Origin: CAYQLT01 sp964418425 | GTDB taxonomy: Bacteria; Bacillota; Limnochordia; Limnochordales; Geochordaceae | NCBI GenBank assembly: GCA_964418425.1 | Contig: CAYQLT010000028.1 | Coordinates: forward strand, 1 to 30,200 | Direction of reading: 5' to 3' | DNA length: 30,200 bases | Part shown: positions 15,224 through 23,596 of the stretch, piece after piece | How the letters are laid out: each line of letters starts with the position of its first letter | Position numbering within the stretch: the stretch's first letter is position 1 | Program-made: the position numbers and the translations under genes | Notes under the pieces: model-generated | The model's input: the letters and a program-made list of their open reading frames with translations, nothing else | What the model was told of the DNA's origin: nothing | Database searches by the model: none

Positions 15224-16573
15224 TCAACGACGCCGCCGGAAGATGAGCCCCGCCCGCGGCGCGGGCCACAATGACACCGCGCCGGCAGGGAGCGGATTGT
15301 TGTCGAGGGCGGCCTGGTAGAGCTGAGCCGGCGACGGGGCGGGTAGCAAGAAGGCGGCCACTGCATCGCCCCGGTCCACCCGCTCCAGCGCCCGGGTGGC
15401 GTCCGGCTCCAGGGCGATGGGCCGGCGGCTCAGCCGGCTGTCCGTCACCGCGAGCCCCAGGGCTCGCTCGAATACCAGCGCGTGCAGCACGTTGACGTCC
15501 ATCGATCGCCACGCCGCACGACCCAGCGGGTGCGTCCAGTTTTCCATGAACATGCGGCCCTTCGATCGCGCCAGGAGGTAGCGCCCGCCGCCCGTGTAGA
15601 TGGCAAACCCCGTAAACTCCGGATGCATCGATCCGAGTTCTTGGAAGACCGTCTCCAGGGAAGGCCGCTCTCCCGAGCCTGGCGGTAGCAACCGGAAAAA
15701 GAAACCCACCCTGCGCTCCAGCTCATCCAGCTGAACCCCTGCTTCGGCCAGCAACAGGCGGTGAACTGGAAGCAGAACAGGTCCTGCCGCCTTTTCCTCA
15801 TCAAAAGGCGCCAAAACCATGAGCGCCCGACCCCAGGCGCCGTTGGCCGACGAGGAGCGGGCGGCCGCCTGGCGAAGGGCGGCCACGCGGCGGGCCCCCG
15901 CTACCACCGCCACCGAAACGCCCCGGAATGAGGCGGCCAGCGGACCCGCCTCCCCGGGCTCCAGCCGCCAGAGGGTATGGGTGGTACCCTCGGCTTCTCG
16001 CGCCTGCACCAGAGGTGGGCGGTCGGTGGCGGCACGGACGGCCTGCCAGGCCGAGGCGGCCTCAGACCCTGCATGGGCCAGGGAGAACAGCCCCCACACC
16101 GGCGCCAGGTCAAAGGCAAAGGCTTTCACGGCCGCAGCCAGGCGGTCCACGGCGGCAGGGTCCACCTGTTCGGCGATGCGGATGGAAGCGTGGGCCGAGA
16201 CGTCCACCTCGGCCACCAGGCCGGTGACGGCTGCCGACGGGGGGGCGCCGCCGGGCAGGCGGCTAGCCGGCGCAGCAGGCCCCTCGCACCGGTAGACATA
16301 CAGGCAACCCGGAGGGTCTTGCACCAGTCGGCCTTCGTTGAGCCAGGCGGTAACGGTGGAACCCACCCAGTCCCGGTAAAGCTGGGAGACATGGTACGGC
16401 AGGCCTTGCACCGCCGCCTCGTCGGAAGCCGAGGTGACCACCTGCTCCCAGCGGTCGGCGTCGTCCAGCACCGATGCGGGATCCTCCATCCGGCTCCAGT
16501 CGTAGCGAACCGCAGTGAAAGGGCTGACGGCGGTCAGGACCCCTTGGGCGGTCCCCGAGGAGGCAGGCATCAT
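15224..16573 (-). CDS. Divergent DUF1015 family protein
   Basis: A 449-residue protein of unknown function whose colinear landmarks match DUF1015. These are TAVSPFTAVRYDWSRM at the N-terminus, a WLNEGRLVQDPPGCLYVYRC segment, AFDLAPVWGLFS, VLLPVHRLLLAEAGVQLDEL, DVNVLHALVFERALGL, a VDRGDAVAAFLL segment and a terminal SLWPAPRAGLIF. The motifs that define active-looking family members are eroded: the usual ADGHHRYETA is replaced by VAGARRVAALRQA, the N-terminal APPYDVI is absent, and the final MPxKSTYFxPK has become LPAGAVSLWPAP. Either it has a different role or it lost the ancestral activity while remaining intact. ATG at 16573 has AGAGGTG six bases upstream and its own promoter. No signal peptide or membrane segment is seen. 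Confidence 0.75.
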   Translation of the reverse strand: MMPASSGTAQGVLTAVSPFTAVRYDWSRMEDPASVLDDADRWEQVVTSASDEAAVQGLPYHVSQLYRDWVGSTVTAWLNEGRLVQDPPGCLYVYRCEGPAAPASRLPGGAPPSAAVTGLVAEVDVSAHASIRIAEQVDPAAVDRLAAAVKAFAFDLAPVWGLFSLAHAGSEAASAWQAVRAATDRPPLVQAREAEGTTHTLWRLEPGEAGPLAASFRGVSVAVVAGARRVAALRQAAARSSSANGAWGRALMVLAPFDEEKAAGPVLLPVHRLLLAEAGVQLDELERRVGFFFRLLPPGSGERPSLETVFQELGSMHPEFTGFAIYTGGGRYLLARSKGRMFMENWTHPLGRAAWRSMDVNVLHALVFERALGLAVTDSRLSRRPIALEPDATRALERVDRGDAVAAFLLPAPSPAQLYQAALDNNPLPAGAVSLWPAPRAGLIFRRRR

Positions 16574-16627
16574 CCCGTACACCTCTGCTTGAGCAGCCCG
16601 GCGCGCATCGCTTGCATCACCGGGCCC

Positions 16628-16656
16628 ATTATAGTCCACCCGTGCGGGCCCTCCAA
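16628..16656 (-). promoter_or_regulatory. Sigma-A promoter of the DUF1015-like gene
   Basis: On the - strand TTGGAG (16656-16651) and a consensus TATAAT (16633-16628) are 17 bases apart. The start would be near 16621, about 48 bases before the ATG. Confidence 0.8.
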
Positions 16657-16814
16657 ATTCCGCCGCAGACGGCTTGGCGGCCGCTCGGGCCATCGAGGCA
16701 GGCTGACTCCTCGGGGCCAGCGTGCAGCCGGGCACAGGGGAAAGGCGACGGGGGCTGTCGTATCTCCGCCACCGTAGGCGGCAGGCCGCCTTGAGGTGAG
16801 GGGAGACCGCCGGG

Positions 16815-17989
16815 ATGCAAACCCGAGACCAGCTCCTGCATGAGGGTGTCTTGGCCAAGTTCTTGCGTTACGTGCAGGTGGACAGCCCGTCGGACGAGCG
16901 CTCCCCCACGGTGCCGTCCACCCCCCAACAATGGGACATGGCCCGGCTGCTTTTCGACGAGCTTCAAACCATGGGGCTGCAGGAGGTACGCCTCAGCCCG
17001 CACGGGGTGGTCACCGCCGCCCTCCCGTCGCACCCCGGGGGAGCGGCCGCCAGGCCGGCGGGGGCCATCGGCCTGCTGGCGCACTACGACACCTTTCCCG
17101 GAGTGCCGGGGTGCGGCATCCACCCCGTCGTCCACCCCCGTTACGACGGCTCCGAGATCCGGCTGCCCGCCGGAGCGGTGCTCAGCCCCAAAGACCAGCC
17201 CCGGCTCCGGGAGGTGGTGGGCCACGACCTGGTCACCTCCGACGGCCGCACCCTGCTGGGGGCCGACGACAAAGCCGGGGTGGCGGAGATCATGGAGGTT
17301 CTCTGCCGCCTCATCCGGGAACCCCAGCGCCCCCATCCCACCGTCCGCGTCGCGTTCACGCCCGACGAGGAGATCGGACGGGGCGTGCAGCACCTGGACG
17401 TGGCCGAGCTGGGGTGCGTGGCCGCCTACACGCTGGACGGCAGCGAGGCCGGGGAGCTATCGGGGGAGAACTTCGACGCGCTCAACCTGGTGGTGACCCT
17501 GCGGGGCATCAGCGCCCACACCGGTTCGGCCCGGGGGCGGATGGTCAATGCCGTTCACATGGCCGCCGACCTCATCGGCTCCATCCCCGCCTGCATGCGC
17601 CCGGAGACGACCGACGGCCGGGAGGGGTTCATCCACGTGGACGCGGTGCAGGCCAGCGTGGAGGAGGCGACGGTCAAGCTGTTCGTGCGGGACTTCACCA
17701 CCGAAGGGCTGGCCGAAAAGCGGGCCATCCTGGAGCAGGTGGTGGAGAGCCTCCGGCGCCGCTACCCGGGCTCGTCGGCCGATGTCAGCGTGGTCGGAGG
17801 GTACGCCAACATGGCCCGGGTGCTGGAGAACTTCCCCGAGGTGATGGAGCTCGCCCGGCGCGCCATCCGGGAGGTCGGCCTGCCGGTTCGGGAGCGTCCC
17901 ATCCGGGGCGGCACCGACGGGGCTCAGCTGGCCTCCCGCGGGCTTCCAACCCCGAACCTGTTTACGGGCGGGATGAACTACCACAGCCG
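16815..17989 (+). CDS. pepT: Peptidase T-like M20 metallopeptidase (3' end lost in the gap)
   Basis: 391 codons of an M20 dinuclear zinc tripeptidase; the family is about 410 residues, so only a short C-terminus is missing. Catalytic and metal residues are visible: LLAHYDTFPG (His90, Asp92), the bridging Asp151 in LGADDKAGVAEIM, Glu185-Glu186 in TPDEEIGRG, Asp208 in YTLDGSEAGEL, dimerisation-lid SAHTGSARG, and the last metal His in TGGMNYHS just before the N run. By family it would release the N-terminal residue of tripeptides in the cytosol. ATG at 16815 follows GAGGTGAGGGGAG. No clear promoter is seen in the 240-base divergent region shared with the DUF1015-like gene. Because the gap has no true size, the stop and any following gene are unknown. 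Confidence 0.92.
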
Positions 17990-18089
17990 NNNNNNNNNNN
18001 NNNNNNNNNNNNNNNNNNNNNNNNNNNNNNNNNNNNNNNNNNNNNNNNNNNNNNNNNNNNNNNNNNNNNNNNNNNNNNNNNNNNNNNNN
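17990..18089. other. Assembly gap (100 N)
   Basis: Exactly 100 ambiguous bases, the conventional placeholder for a gap of unknown length. It interrupts the end of the peptidase T gene. Continuity of the two sides is therefore only scaffold-level. Confidence 0.98.
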
Positions 18090-18164
18090 CTCGGCCCGGG
18101 GACAGGGGCGAGACGCCCGAGGCGCGGGCAACCGGCGGCTGCAACGGGGGCCTGTGGGCGGGTT

Positions 18165-18716
18165 TCACGGCTCCCCGGCGGCCCGGCCTCCCCGGCCGGG
18201 ACTGCCCGCCAGGAGTTCCCAGAGCCGGTTCACCGCCTCCTCGGGATCCCGGGCGCGCACGATGGGGTCCTGAAACGGCCCCGGGCGGCTGAGTTCCCAG
18301 GTGGCCAGTCCCACCACCGGCTTGCCCAGCTTGAGCGCGACGGCAATCTCGGAGAGCGTGCCGTAGCTTCCGCCCACCGCCACCACCCCGGCTGCGGACC
18401 GCACCAGGATGACGTTGCGGGCGTGGCCCATATCGGTCACGATGGGGATGTCCACGTAGGGGTTGGCGGCCAGGGCATCCTCACCCGGCAGGATGCCCAC
18501 GCTGAGCCCTCCCGCCTGGCGGCACCCCTTGCACGCCGCCTCCATGACCCCACCCAAACCGCCGGTCAGCACCACGGCACCCCGCCGCGCCAGTTCGGCT
18601 CCCACCGCCTGCGCTAACCGGGCCGTCGTTTCGCTGCAATCCTGCTCCCCCACCACGGCCACCAGGAGCCGCCGCCCTGCGGGGACGGACGGCGGCGAAC
18701 CGCTCTCCCACGCCAC
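18165..18716 (-). CDS. LOG-like Rossmann protein (TIGR00725 type)
   Basis: A 183-residue single-domain protein of the lysine-decarboxylase-like/LOG superfamily. It begins with a Rossmann strand (LLVAVVGEQDCSE). It continues with VVLTGGLGGVMEAACKG, GLSVGILPGEDALAANPYVD, MGHARNVILVRSAAGVVAVGG and SYGTLSEIAVALKLGKPVVGL. The 'GGSYGTLSE' loop replaces the PGGxGTxxE of true cytokinin-activating LOG enzymes, placing it in the TIGR00725-type branch of uncertain function, possibly nucleotide or cofactor binding. GTG at 18716 is chosen because GGGGGAGGG lies six bases upstream. The start lies about 100 bases inside the 3' end of the upstream membrane-protein gene. Confidence 0.82.
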   Translation of the reverse strand: MAWESGSPPSVPAGRRLLVAVVGEQDCSETTARLAQAVGAELARRGAVVLTGGLGGVMEAACKGCRQAGGLSVGILPGEDALAANPYVDIPIVTDMGHARNVILVRSAAGVVAVGGSYGTLSEIAVALKLGKPVVGLATWELSRPGPFQDPIVRARDPEEAVNRLWELLAGSPGRGGRAAGEP

Positions 18717-19513
18717 GCCGCACCCTCCCCCGACTCTGTCCGTTCCCAGAAGCGGCGAACCGGGGCCAGCAGCCAGACCATCGAGGCGACAGCCGGCCCC
18801 ATGAGCGCCGCCACCGCCAGCGTGCCCGCTCCCACCGGCCCGCCCAGCAGATAGCCGGTCAGGGTGGCGCTGCCCTCGATGCCCGCCCGTACCGGCCACA
18901 GGCTGCGCGGCCGCTCCTGGCCGCCTCCCATCAGCCGTGCCGCCAGCGCCAGCATCAGTCCGTCCCGCGGCCCGGCCCCGGTGCCCGCGCTCAGGTACCA
19001 GGCCGAACCCAGCGCCAGCACCCATACCCCCACGACGAGATAGAGCCAGGAAGCTCCCGCCCCGCCGGCAACCGAACCCCACCACCCGCCGGGTCCGGAT
19101 GGCCCCACGCCGCCGGAAGTGGGCCCGGAGCGGTCGGGGATGGGTAGCCAGCGGGCGATGAGGTCGTAGGCGATCCCCACGTAGATCATGTTGAGCACGG
19201 TTCCGGCCCGGACCGGAAAGCGCAGGGCCAGGCAGGCCAGGATGAGGGTGAACCCCACCAACTGGGTGGCCTGCCCGAAGGTGATGGGCAGGGTGCGGCT
19301 GAGGCCCATGTGCAGGACGTCCCAGGGGCCCAGACCCAGCCCGGCCATCACCTGCAGGCGGATCCCCAGGGCCAGGACGGTCATCCCCGCCACCATCCAG
19401 GCCCAGCGGAGCGCCTCCCGCACCGCCCGCCGCCAAAGCGTCCTGCGCGCCGCCGCTGCCTGCCAGGTTGGCCGAAAAGCCCTTGCCCGCTGCCCGCCCT
19501 GCGAATCCTGCAC
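18614..19513 (-). CDS. YczE/YitT-like multi-pass membrane protein
   Basis: About 299 residues. The family core starts with TVLALGIRLQVMAGLGLGPW, and DVLHMGLSRTLPITFGQATQ follows. Next come QLVGFTLILACLALRF, a GTVLNMIYVGIAYDLIARWL segment and a second half with several further membrane segments. This matches the YczE/YyaS/YitT group, whose transport or regulatory role is unproven. Six to eight membrane helices are likely. A Gly/Pro/Ser-rich loop near the middle is longer than in relatives. GTG 19513 is preferred (GGGGAAG seven bases upstream), but later GTG 19423 or an ATG near 19396 would fit the family N-terminus better. The last ~34 codons, including an Arg-rich tail, overlap the LOG-like gene; this tail may be non-homologous. 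Confidence 0.75.
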   Translation of the reverse strand: MQDSQGGQRARAFRPTWQAAAARRTLWRRAVREALRWAWMVAGMTVLALGIRLQVMAGLGLGPWDVLHMGLSRTLPITFGQATQLVGFTLILACLALRFPVRAGTVLNMIYVGIAYDLIARWLPIPDRSGPTSGGVGPSGPGGWWGSVAGGAGASWLYLVVGVWVLALGSAWYLSAGTGAGPRDGLMLALAARLMGGGQERPRSLWPVRAGIEGSATLTGYLLGGPVGAGTLAVAALMGPAVASMVWLLAPVRRFWERTESGEGAAWRGRAVRRRPSPQGGGSWWPWWGSRIAAKRRPG

Positions 19514-19800
19514 CTGACTGCTTCCCCGCAAGCTCGCCCGGGGCGGCGACAGGGAAGCTGCCTCGGGCGGCCAATCGCGAAACCCGGGGCGGCCGCTCCA
19601 TCCGGTCGCGCTCGCCCCGGCGATGGTTCCCTCAGGGCCCTTTCGCCGTGGCGGCCGGACCATCCTCTCGGGGTGGGCCTGCGCCCGAGTCGCACGCCGG
19701 CCAAGCTGGATCCGGCCTCAGGGGCATGCCGGTCGGGCCGGCCCGGGCCTGGGCCGGGGCTGCCGGCGGTGTAACCACGTTCAGGGGGATGGGGATAGCC

Positions 19801-20388
19801 ATGGAACCGGTGACGCAGGTGGAGTCGGGGGTGCGCCTGGTGGCGCTTATGGGGGACATCACGCAGCAGGAGACCGACGCCATCGTCAATGCGGCCAACA
19901 GCAGCCTGATGGGCGGTGGAGGCGTCGATGGCGCCATCCACCGGGCCGGCGGGCCGCAGATCCTCGAGGAGTGCAAGGCCATCGTGGCCCGCCAGGGGCG
20001 ACTGCCGCCCGGGCAGGCCGTCATCACCACGGGCGGGCGGCTGAAGGCCCGCTACGTGATCCATACGGTGGGGCCCATCTGGCGGGGCGGCACCTCGGGT
20101 GAAGAGCAGGTGCTGGCCTCAGCGTACCGCAGCGCGCTGGCCCTGGCCGTGGAGCGGGGCCTGGCCAGCGTCGCGTTTCCGTCCATCTCCACCGGCGCGT
20201 ACGGATACCCCATCGAGAAAGCCGCGCCGGTGGCGCTTGAGGCCGTTCGGGGCTTCATCCGGGAGAGGGCCCGGCGGGGAGGGCTGAGCTTGCAAGAGGT
20301 CCGGTTCGTGCTCTTCTCCCCGCGGGACTTCGAGGTGTACGCCGCCCTGCTGCGCCAGCCCGACGCCCCAACGGGGGCCGGGACGTAA
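19801..20388 (+). CDS. Macrodomain protein (O-acetyl-ADP-ribose deacetylase-like)
   Basis: A 195-residue protein that is essentially one macrodomain, the MacroD/YmdB type that binds ADP-ribose and hydrolyses O-acetyl-ADP-ribose or removes mono-ADP-ribose from proteins. Key elements are the adenine-binding Asp19 (LMGDITQQETDAIVNAAN), Asn30 and Asn33, the flexible GGGGVDGAIHRAGG loop (40-51), AVITTGGRLKARYVIHTVGP, and the phosphate loop AFPSISTGAYGYPIEKAA. ATG at 19801 is preferred because GGGG lies six bases upstream. ATG 19789 would be too close to its purine tract. No ADP-ribosyltransferase, sirtuin or DarT-like partner is adjacent on this side of the gap. It converges on the M32 peptidase gene. 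Confidence 0.93.
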   Translation: MEPVTQVESGVRLVALMGDITQQETDAIVNAANSSLMGGGGVDGAIHRAGGPQILEECKAIVARQGRLPPGQAVITTGGRLKARYVIHTVGPIWRGGTSGEEQVLASAYRSALALAVERGLASVAFPSISTGAYGYPIEKAAPVALEAVRGFIRERARRGGLSLQEVRFVLFSPRDFEVYAALLRQPDAPTGAGT

Positions 20389-20394
20389 GGCTGG

Positions 20395-20427
20395 GCCGGG
20401 CCGCAGACCCGACCCGGCGGCCCCGGC
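20395..20427. terminator. GC-rich hairpin between the macrodomain and M32 genes
   Basis: GCCGGGCCGC (20395-20404) pairs with 20417-20427, with a single bulged C and a 12-base loop, in the 47-base gap between convergent stops. It lacks a T-run. Confidence 0.45.
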
Positions 20428-20435
20428 TCGGCCCC

Positions 20436-21965
20436 CTAATCTCCCAGCTCGTACAGCTCCCCGTACTTGCGCCGCAGGTAGTTGAGGTAGGGCGTGACCT
20501 GCATCGGGCCGCCCGTCACCCGCCGCACCAGCTCCCCGGGGGTGAACTTGGCCCCGTGTCGGTGAATGTGCTCCCGAAGCCACCCCAAAAGCGGCCGGAA
20601 CTCGCCCTGGGCCAGCGCCTGCGGGATCCCGGGGTTCTCCCGCAGGGCCTGCTCGAAGAACTGCACGGCCAGCACATTGCCGAGGGTGTAGGTGGGAAAG
20701 TATCCGAAATCCACCTGCGCCCAATGGATGTCCTGCAGCACTCCCCGGGCGTCATTGCGAGGTCGCACGCCCAGGTAGCGCTCCATCCGGGTGTTCCACG
20801 CCTCGGGCAGGTCGTCCACATCCAGATGCCCTTCCAGAAGCTCCAGCTCCAGTTCAAAGCGCAGCAGGATATGCAGGTTGTAGGTCACCTCGTCGGCGTC
20901 CACCCGGATCTCGCCCGGCTCCACCCGGTTCACGGCCCGGTACACCTCTTCCACCTCCGCCCGGGCGAAAGCCTCGGGGAAGAGTTCCCCGGCCCGGGGA
21001 AGCAGGAAAGTCCAGAACTCCCGGGAGCGGCCCACCACGTTCTCCCACAGCCGGGATTGCGATTCGTGAACACCCATGGAGGCCCCACCAAAAAGGGGCG
21101 TGCGTCGGAACTCGTCGGGGATCCCCTGGTCATAGAGCCCGTGGCCGGCCTCGTGGATGGTGGAGAAGAGGCTCTCGCCCAGGTAGCGGGGGTCGTAGCG
21201 GGTGGTCAGCCGCACGTCGCCTGGTCCGCTGCAGATGGTCATGGGGTGGGCGGAACGGTCCAGGCGCCCTCTCTGGAAGTCGTAGCCAAATGCCCTCAGC
21301 ACCACCACGGACAGCTCTTCCTGGCGACGCTCGTCGAAGTCCCCTCGCAGCACGCCGTCGTCCAGGGGCGGGCGGGAGCGGATGGCTTGCAGGAGCGGGA
21401 GCAGGCCGTCTTTCAGCTGCGCAAACAGCTGGCGCACCTCCGCCACCGTCAGATCCGGTTCGTATTCGTCCAGCAAGGCATCATAGGGGTGGGCCGGGTA
21501 GCCCAGGCAGTCGGCCAGCTCCCGGGCCAGGCGGATGTTGCGGCGAAGGTGGGGAGCGAAGCGAGAAAAGTCGTTAGCCTTGCGGGCCTGCGCCCACTCG
21601 TGGGGCCCGACCGACCGGGCCCGGGCCAGCTCCTCGGCCAGGGCGGGCGGAACCTTGATCCGCCTCTGGTACTCGCGGCGGGTGACCCGCACCAGGCTCG
21701 CCTCGAAGGAATCGGGGGGCAGGTGCTGGCACGCATCGGCCAGCCGCGCCAGAAGTTCTCCCACTCGGGGCTGGGTGAACGTCTCGTGGGCCAGGCGGGA
21801 GATGGTGGCCAGCTGGTCGGCCCGGCCCGGCGCGGCGCCGGGCGGCATGTAGGTCTCCTGGTCCCAGCCCAGGACGGAGGCGGCGCCGGAAAGATCCGAC
21901 GCCCGGCCCAGGATCTCCAGCAGGGCCTGGAAATCTTCCGTGAGCCGAATCGGATGCGAAGACAC
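20436..21965 (-). CDS. Carboxypeptidase, M32 (Taq) family
   Basis: A 509-residue zinc carboxypeptidase of the thermostable carboxypeptidase Taq family, which removes C-terminal residues with broad specificity except proline. Zinc site: HEAGH (His271, Glu272, His275) in LFSTIHEAGHGLYDQG, and Glu301 in MGVHESQSRLWENVVG. Other signatures are SVLGWDQETYMPPG at the N-terminus, YDALLDEYEPDLT, MTICSGPGDVRLTTRY and YNLHILLRFELE. Length is typical. GTG at 21965 is used, with GGAGGTGA eight or nine bases upstream lying inside the end of the preceding regulator gene. Only seven bases separate the two genes, so they form an operon and the peptidase is probably under the same promoter. It is cytosolic, with no signal peptide. 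Confidence 0.95.
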   Translation of the reverse strand: MSSHPIRLTEDFQALLEILGRASDLSGAASVLGWDQETYMPPGAAPGRADQLATISRLAHETFTQPRVGELLARLADACQHLPPDSFEASLVRVTRREYQRRIKVPPALAEELARARSVGPHEWAQARKANDFSRFAPHLRRNIRLARELADCLGYPAHPYDALLDEYEPDLTVAEVRQLFAQLKDGLLPLLQAIRSRPPLDDGVLRGDFDERRQEELSVVVLRAFGYDFQRGRLDRSAHPMTICSGPGDVRLTTRYDPRYLGESLFSTIHEAGHGLYDQGIPDEFRRTPLFGGASMGVHESQSRLWENVVGRSREFWTFLLPRAGELFPEAFARAEVEEVYRAVNRVEPGEIRVDADEVTYNLHILLRFELELELLEGHLDVDDLPEAWNTRMERYLGVRPRNDARGVLQDIHWAQVDFGYFPTYTLGNVLAVQFFEQALRENPGIPQALAQGEFRPLLGWLREHIHRHGAKFTPGELVRRVTGGPMQVTPYLNYLRRKYGELYELGD

Positions 21966-21972
21966 GACCGGT

Positions 21973-23550
21973 TCACCTCCCGCCCGGGCGTCCCGGGGCT
22001 GCCATACCCGCCGAAGCCGGCACCGCCTGCTTGGAGGCTTCGGCTGCCTCGGCGGCAACGGCCGAGCCAGAGCCGAGGGATGCGGCCCCCAGGAGATGGC
22101 GCAGCGCCTGCTGGCGCGCCTCCACCACCTGCTCCTGTTCCCAGCGGATGGGCGGCGCGGCCCGGTCCGCGCACTCCTGCGGCCCCAGGGGACAGCGCTC
22201 GCAGGTCTCGTTGAGCAGCCCCTGGGGGATGGAGGGATCTTCGGCGAAGCGCACCCGTCGACGCAGATCGTCGTCCACCCGCATCCCGAGGATGACGCTG
22301 GTGCGATAGTAGGGCGGCAGGTTGTCCTGCCGGGCGAACCCCAGGCACAGAAACTCCCGTTGCGACTGCAAAAACCGCGATCTCTGGATGCCCACGACCG
22401 GGCCCTGGCTACCAGAGCGGGCCATCTCCCGGATGATGCGCACGGTCAGCCAACGCCGGCAATAGTGCTCCTTGAGGTCGAACCCCGTGGGCAGGGAGAG
22501 CTGGTTCATGTTCAGGTGCTTGTAGAGGCGGTAGGCGCCGTTGACCTCCGAAAACCGCAAGAAGTGAACCCGCAGCCCGAAAAAGGTGGGGATGAGCTCG
22601 CTGAAGCGGTACAGCAGCGTCTCCGGCGTGACGTCGTAGCGGTCAAGCAGGGCCGAAAGTCGTTCGCCCTGCCATCGCGGCGTGTCGAAGACGACGCCGA
22701 TATCCTCCAACACCTGCTCCTTGGGCATCAAAAGCACGCCGCCGAAGTAGGCGGCTTTGAAGTCGTTGAGCACCTGCCCGAAGGAGTCCACCCGGTCCGG
22801 CGAGTTGGTGAGGGCCCGTTCGGTGAGCCCCAGCACCCGGTAGCCTATCTCCCGGGCCAGGACGAACTTGCGCTGCGAGCTCATCAGCGCGGGGTTGAGC
22901 AAAAGCTGCGGCGGGGAACCGGGGATGTAGATGGCCCGGTAGGCCGCCAGCGGGGGATGTCGCTCCACCGGGATGGCTCCCAGCGCGTAAGCGAAGCGGC
23001 CTTGGAGCACTTGGACCAGCCACGCCTCGGGAACCGGCAGGCTGGCGAGGCCGGCCTGCCTGGCGAAGTCCGCCGCCGCCTCTTCCAGGTCTTCGAAGTA
23101 GTTGTTGCGCAGCTCCTGATAGGAGCGCAACGCGGCCCGGAAAAAGTGCTCCTCCCGGATGTTGTAACCCCGGGCCACCTCCGCCAGGGCCTGCACCAGC
23201 GCGCTCACCTCGGCAGGCGAGCGGGTGAGCAGCTCGACGAGGGCCGAGGGGTCCAGCCCGAACAGCTCCAGGGGGAACTCCTGGAGCAGCTGGGAGGAGA
23301 GCGCCGCCTCCAGAAAGGAGAGCGGCGGCTCCAGGCGCAGGGAGACCAGCTGGTCGTAATCGTAATCCAGGGCTTTGGCCAGCCGCAGGATCTTGTCGGC
23401 CTTTGGGTATTTGCGCCCCTTCTCGATCTCGGTGACGTAGGAGGGGGAAAGCTGGCTTCGCTGCGCCAGCTCGGTCACCGACAGCCCCTTTTGGACCCGG
23501 GCCTGCCGGAGCTTGAGCCCGAAGATGACGTTGATGGGGTTGATGGCCAT
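21973..23550 (-). CDS. XRE-family regulator with IrrE/RamB-like sensory region
   Basis: A 525-residue regulator. Residues 9-65 form a clear Cro/CI-type helix-turn-helix (LRQARVQKGLSVTELAQRSQ, LSPSYVTEIEKGRKYPKAD). The middle resembles the ImmA/IrrE-like domain of RamB-type regulators, but the zinc motif HExxH is replaced by REIGY (233-237), so no protease activity is expected. The C-terminal part (EHYCRRWLTVRI, VVGIQRSRF) ends with a conserved Cys group, CERCPLGPQECADRAAPP (Cys450, Cys453, Cys460), which might bind metal or a cluster, and a disordered Ala/Gly tail. RamB relatives control acetate and short-chain acyl metabolism, but the target here is unknown. ATG 23550 has GGAAGGA nine bases upstream. 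It lies between nth and the M32 peptidase gene on one strand. Confidence 0.87.
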   Translation of the reverse strand: MAINPINVIFGLKLRQARVQKGLSVTELAQRSQLSPSYVTEIEKGRKYPKADKILRLAKALDYDYDQLVSLRLEPPLSFLEAALSSQLLQEFPLELFGLDPSALVELLTRSPAEVSALVQALAEVARGYNIREEHFFRAALRSYQELRNNYFEDLEEAAADFARQAGLASLPVPEAWLVQVLQGRFAYALGAIPVERHPPLAAYRAIYIPGSPPQLLLNPALMSSQRKFVLAREIGYRVLGLTERALTNSPDRVDSFGQVLNDFKAAYFGGVLLMPKEQVLEDIGVVFDTPRWQGERLSALLDRYDVTPETLLYRFSELIPTFFGLRVHFLRFSEVNGAYRLYKHLNMNQLSLPTGFDLKEHYCRRWLTVRIIREMARSGSQGPVVGIQRSRFLQSQREFLCLGFARQDNLPPYYRTSVILGMRVDDDLRRRVRFAEDPSIPQGLLNETCERCPLGPQECADRAAPPIRWEQEQVVEARQQALRHLLGAASLGSGSAVAAEAAEASKQAVPASAGMAAPGRPGGR

Positions 23551-23590
23551 CGCCGGCATCCTTCCCGCCACGGGTCCGAAGCCACCAGCG

Positions 23591-23596
23591 ATTATA
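23591..23596 (-). promoter_or_regulatory. Consensus -10 element before the XRE regulator
   Basis: TATAAT on the - strand lies 41-46 bases before the regulator's ATG, at the 3' end of nth. No convincing -35 is 16-18 bases upstream (CGCCCG-like sequence), so the promoter may need an activator or be autoregulated. Confidence 0.45.
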
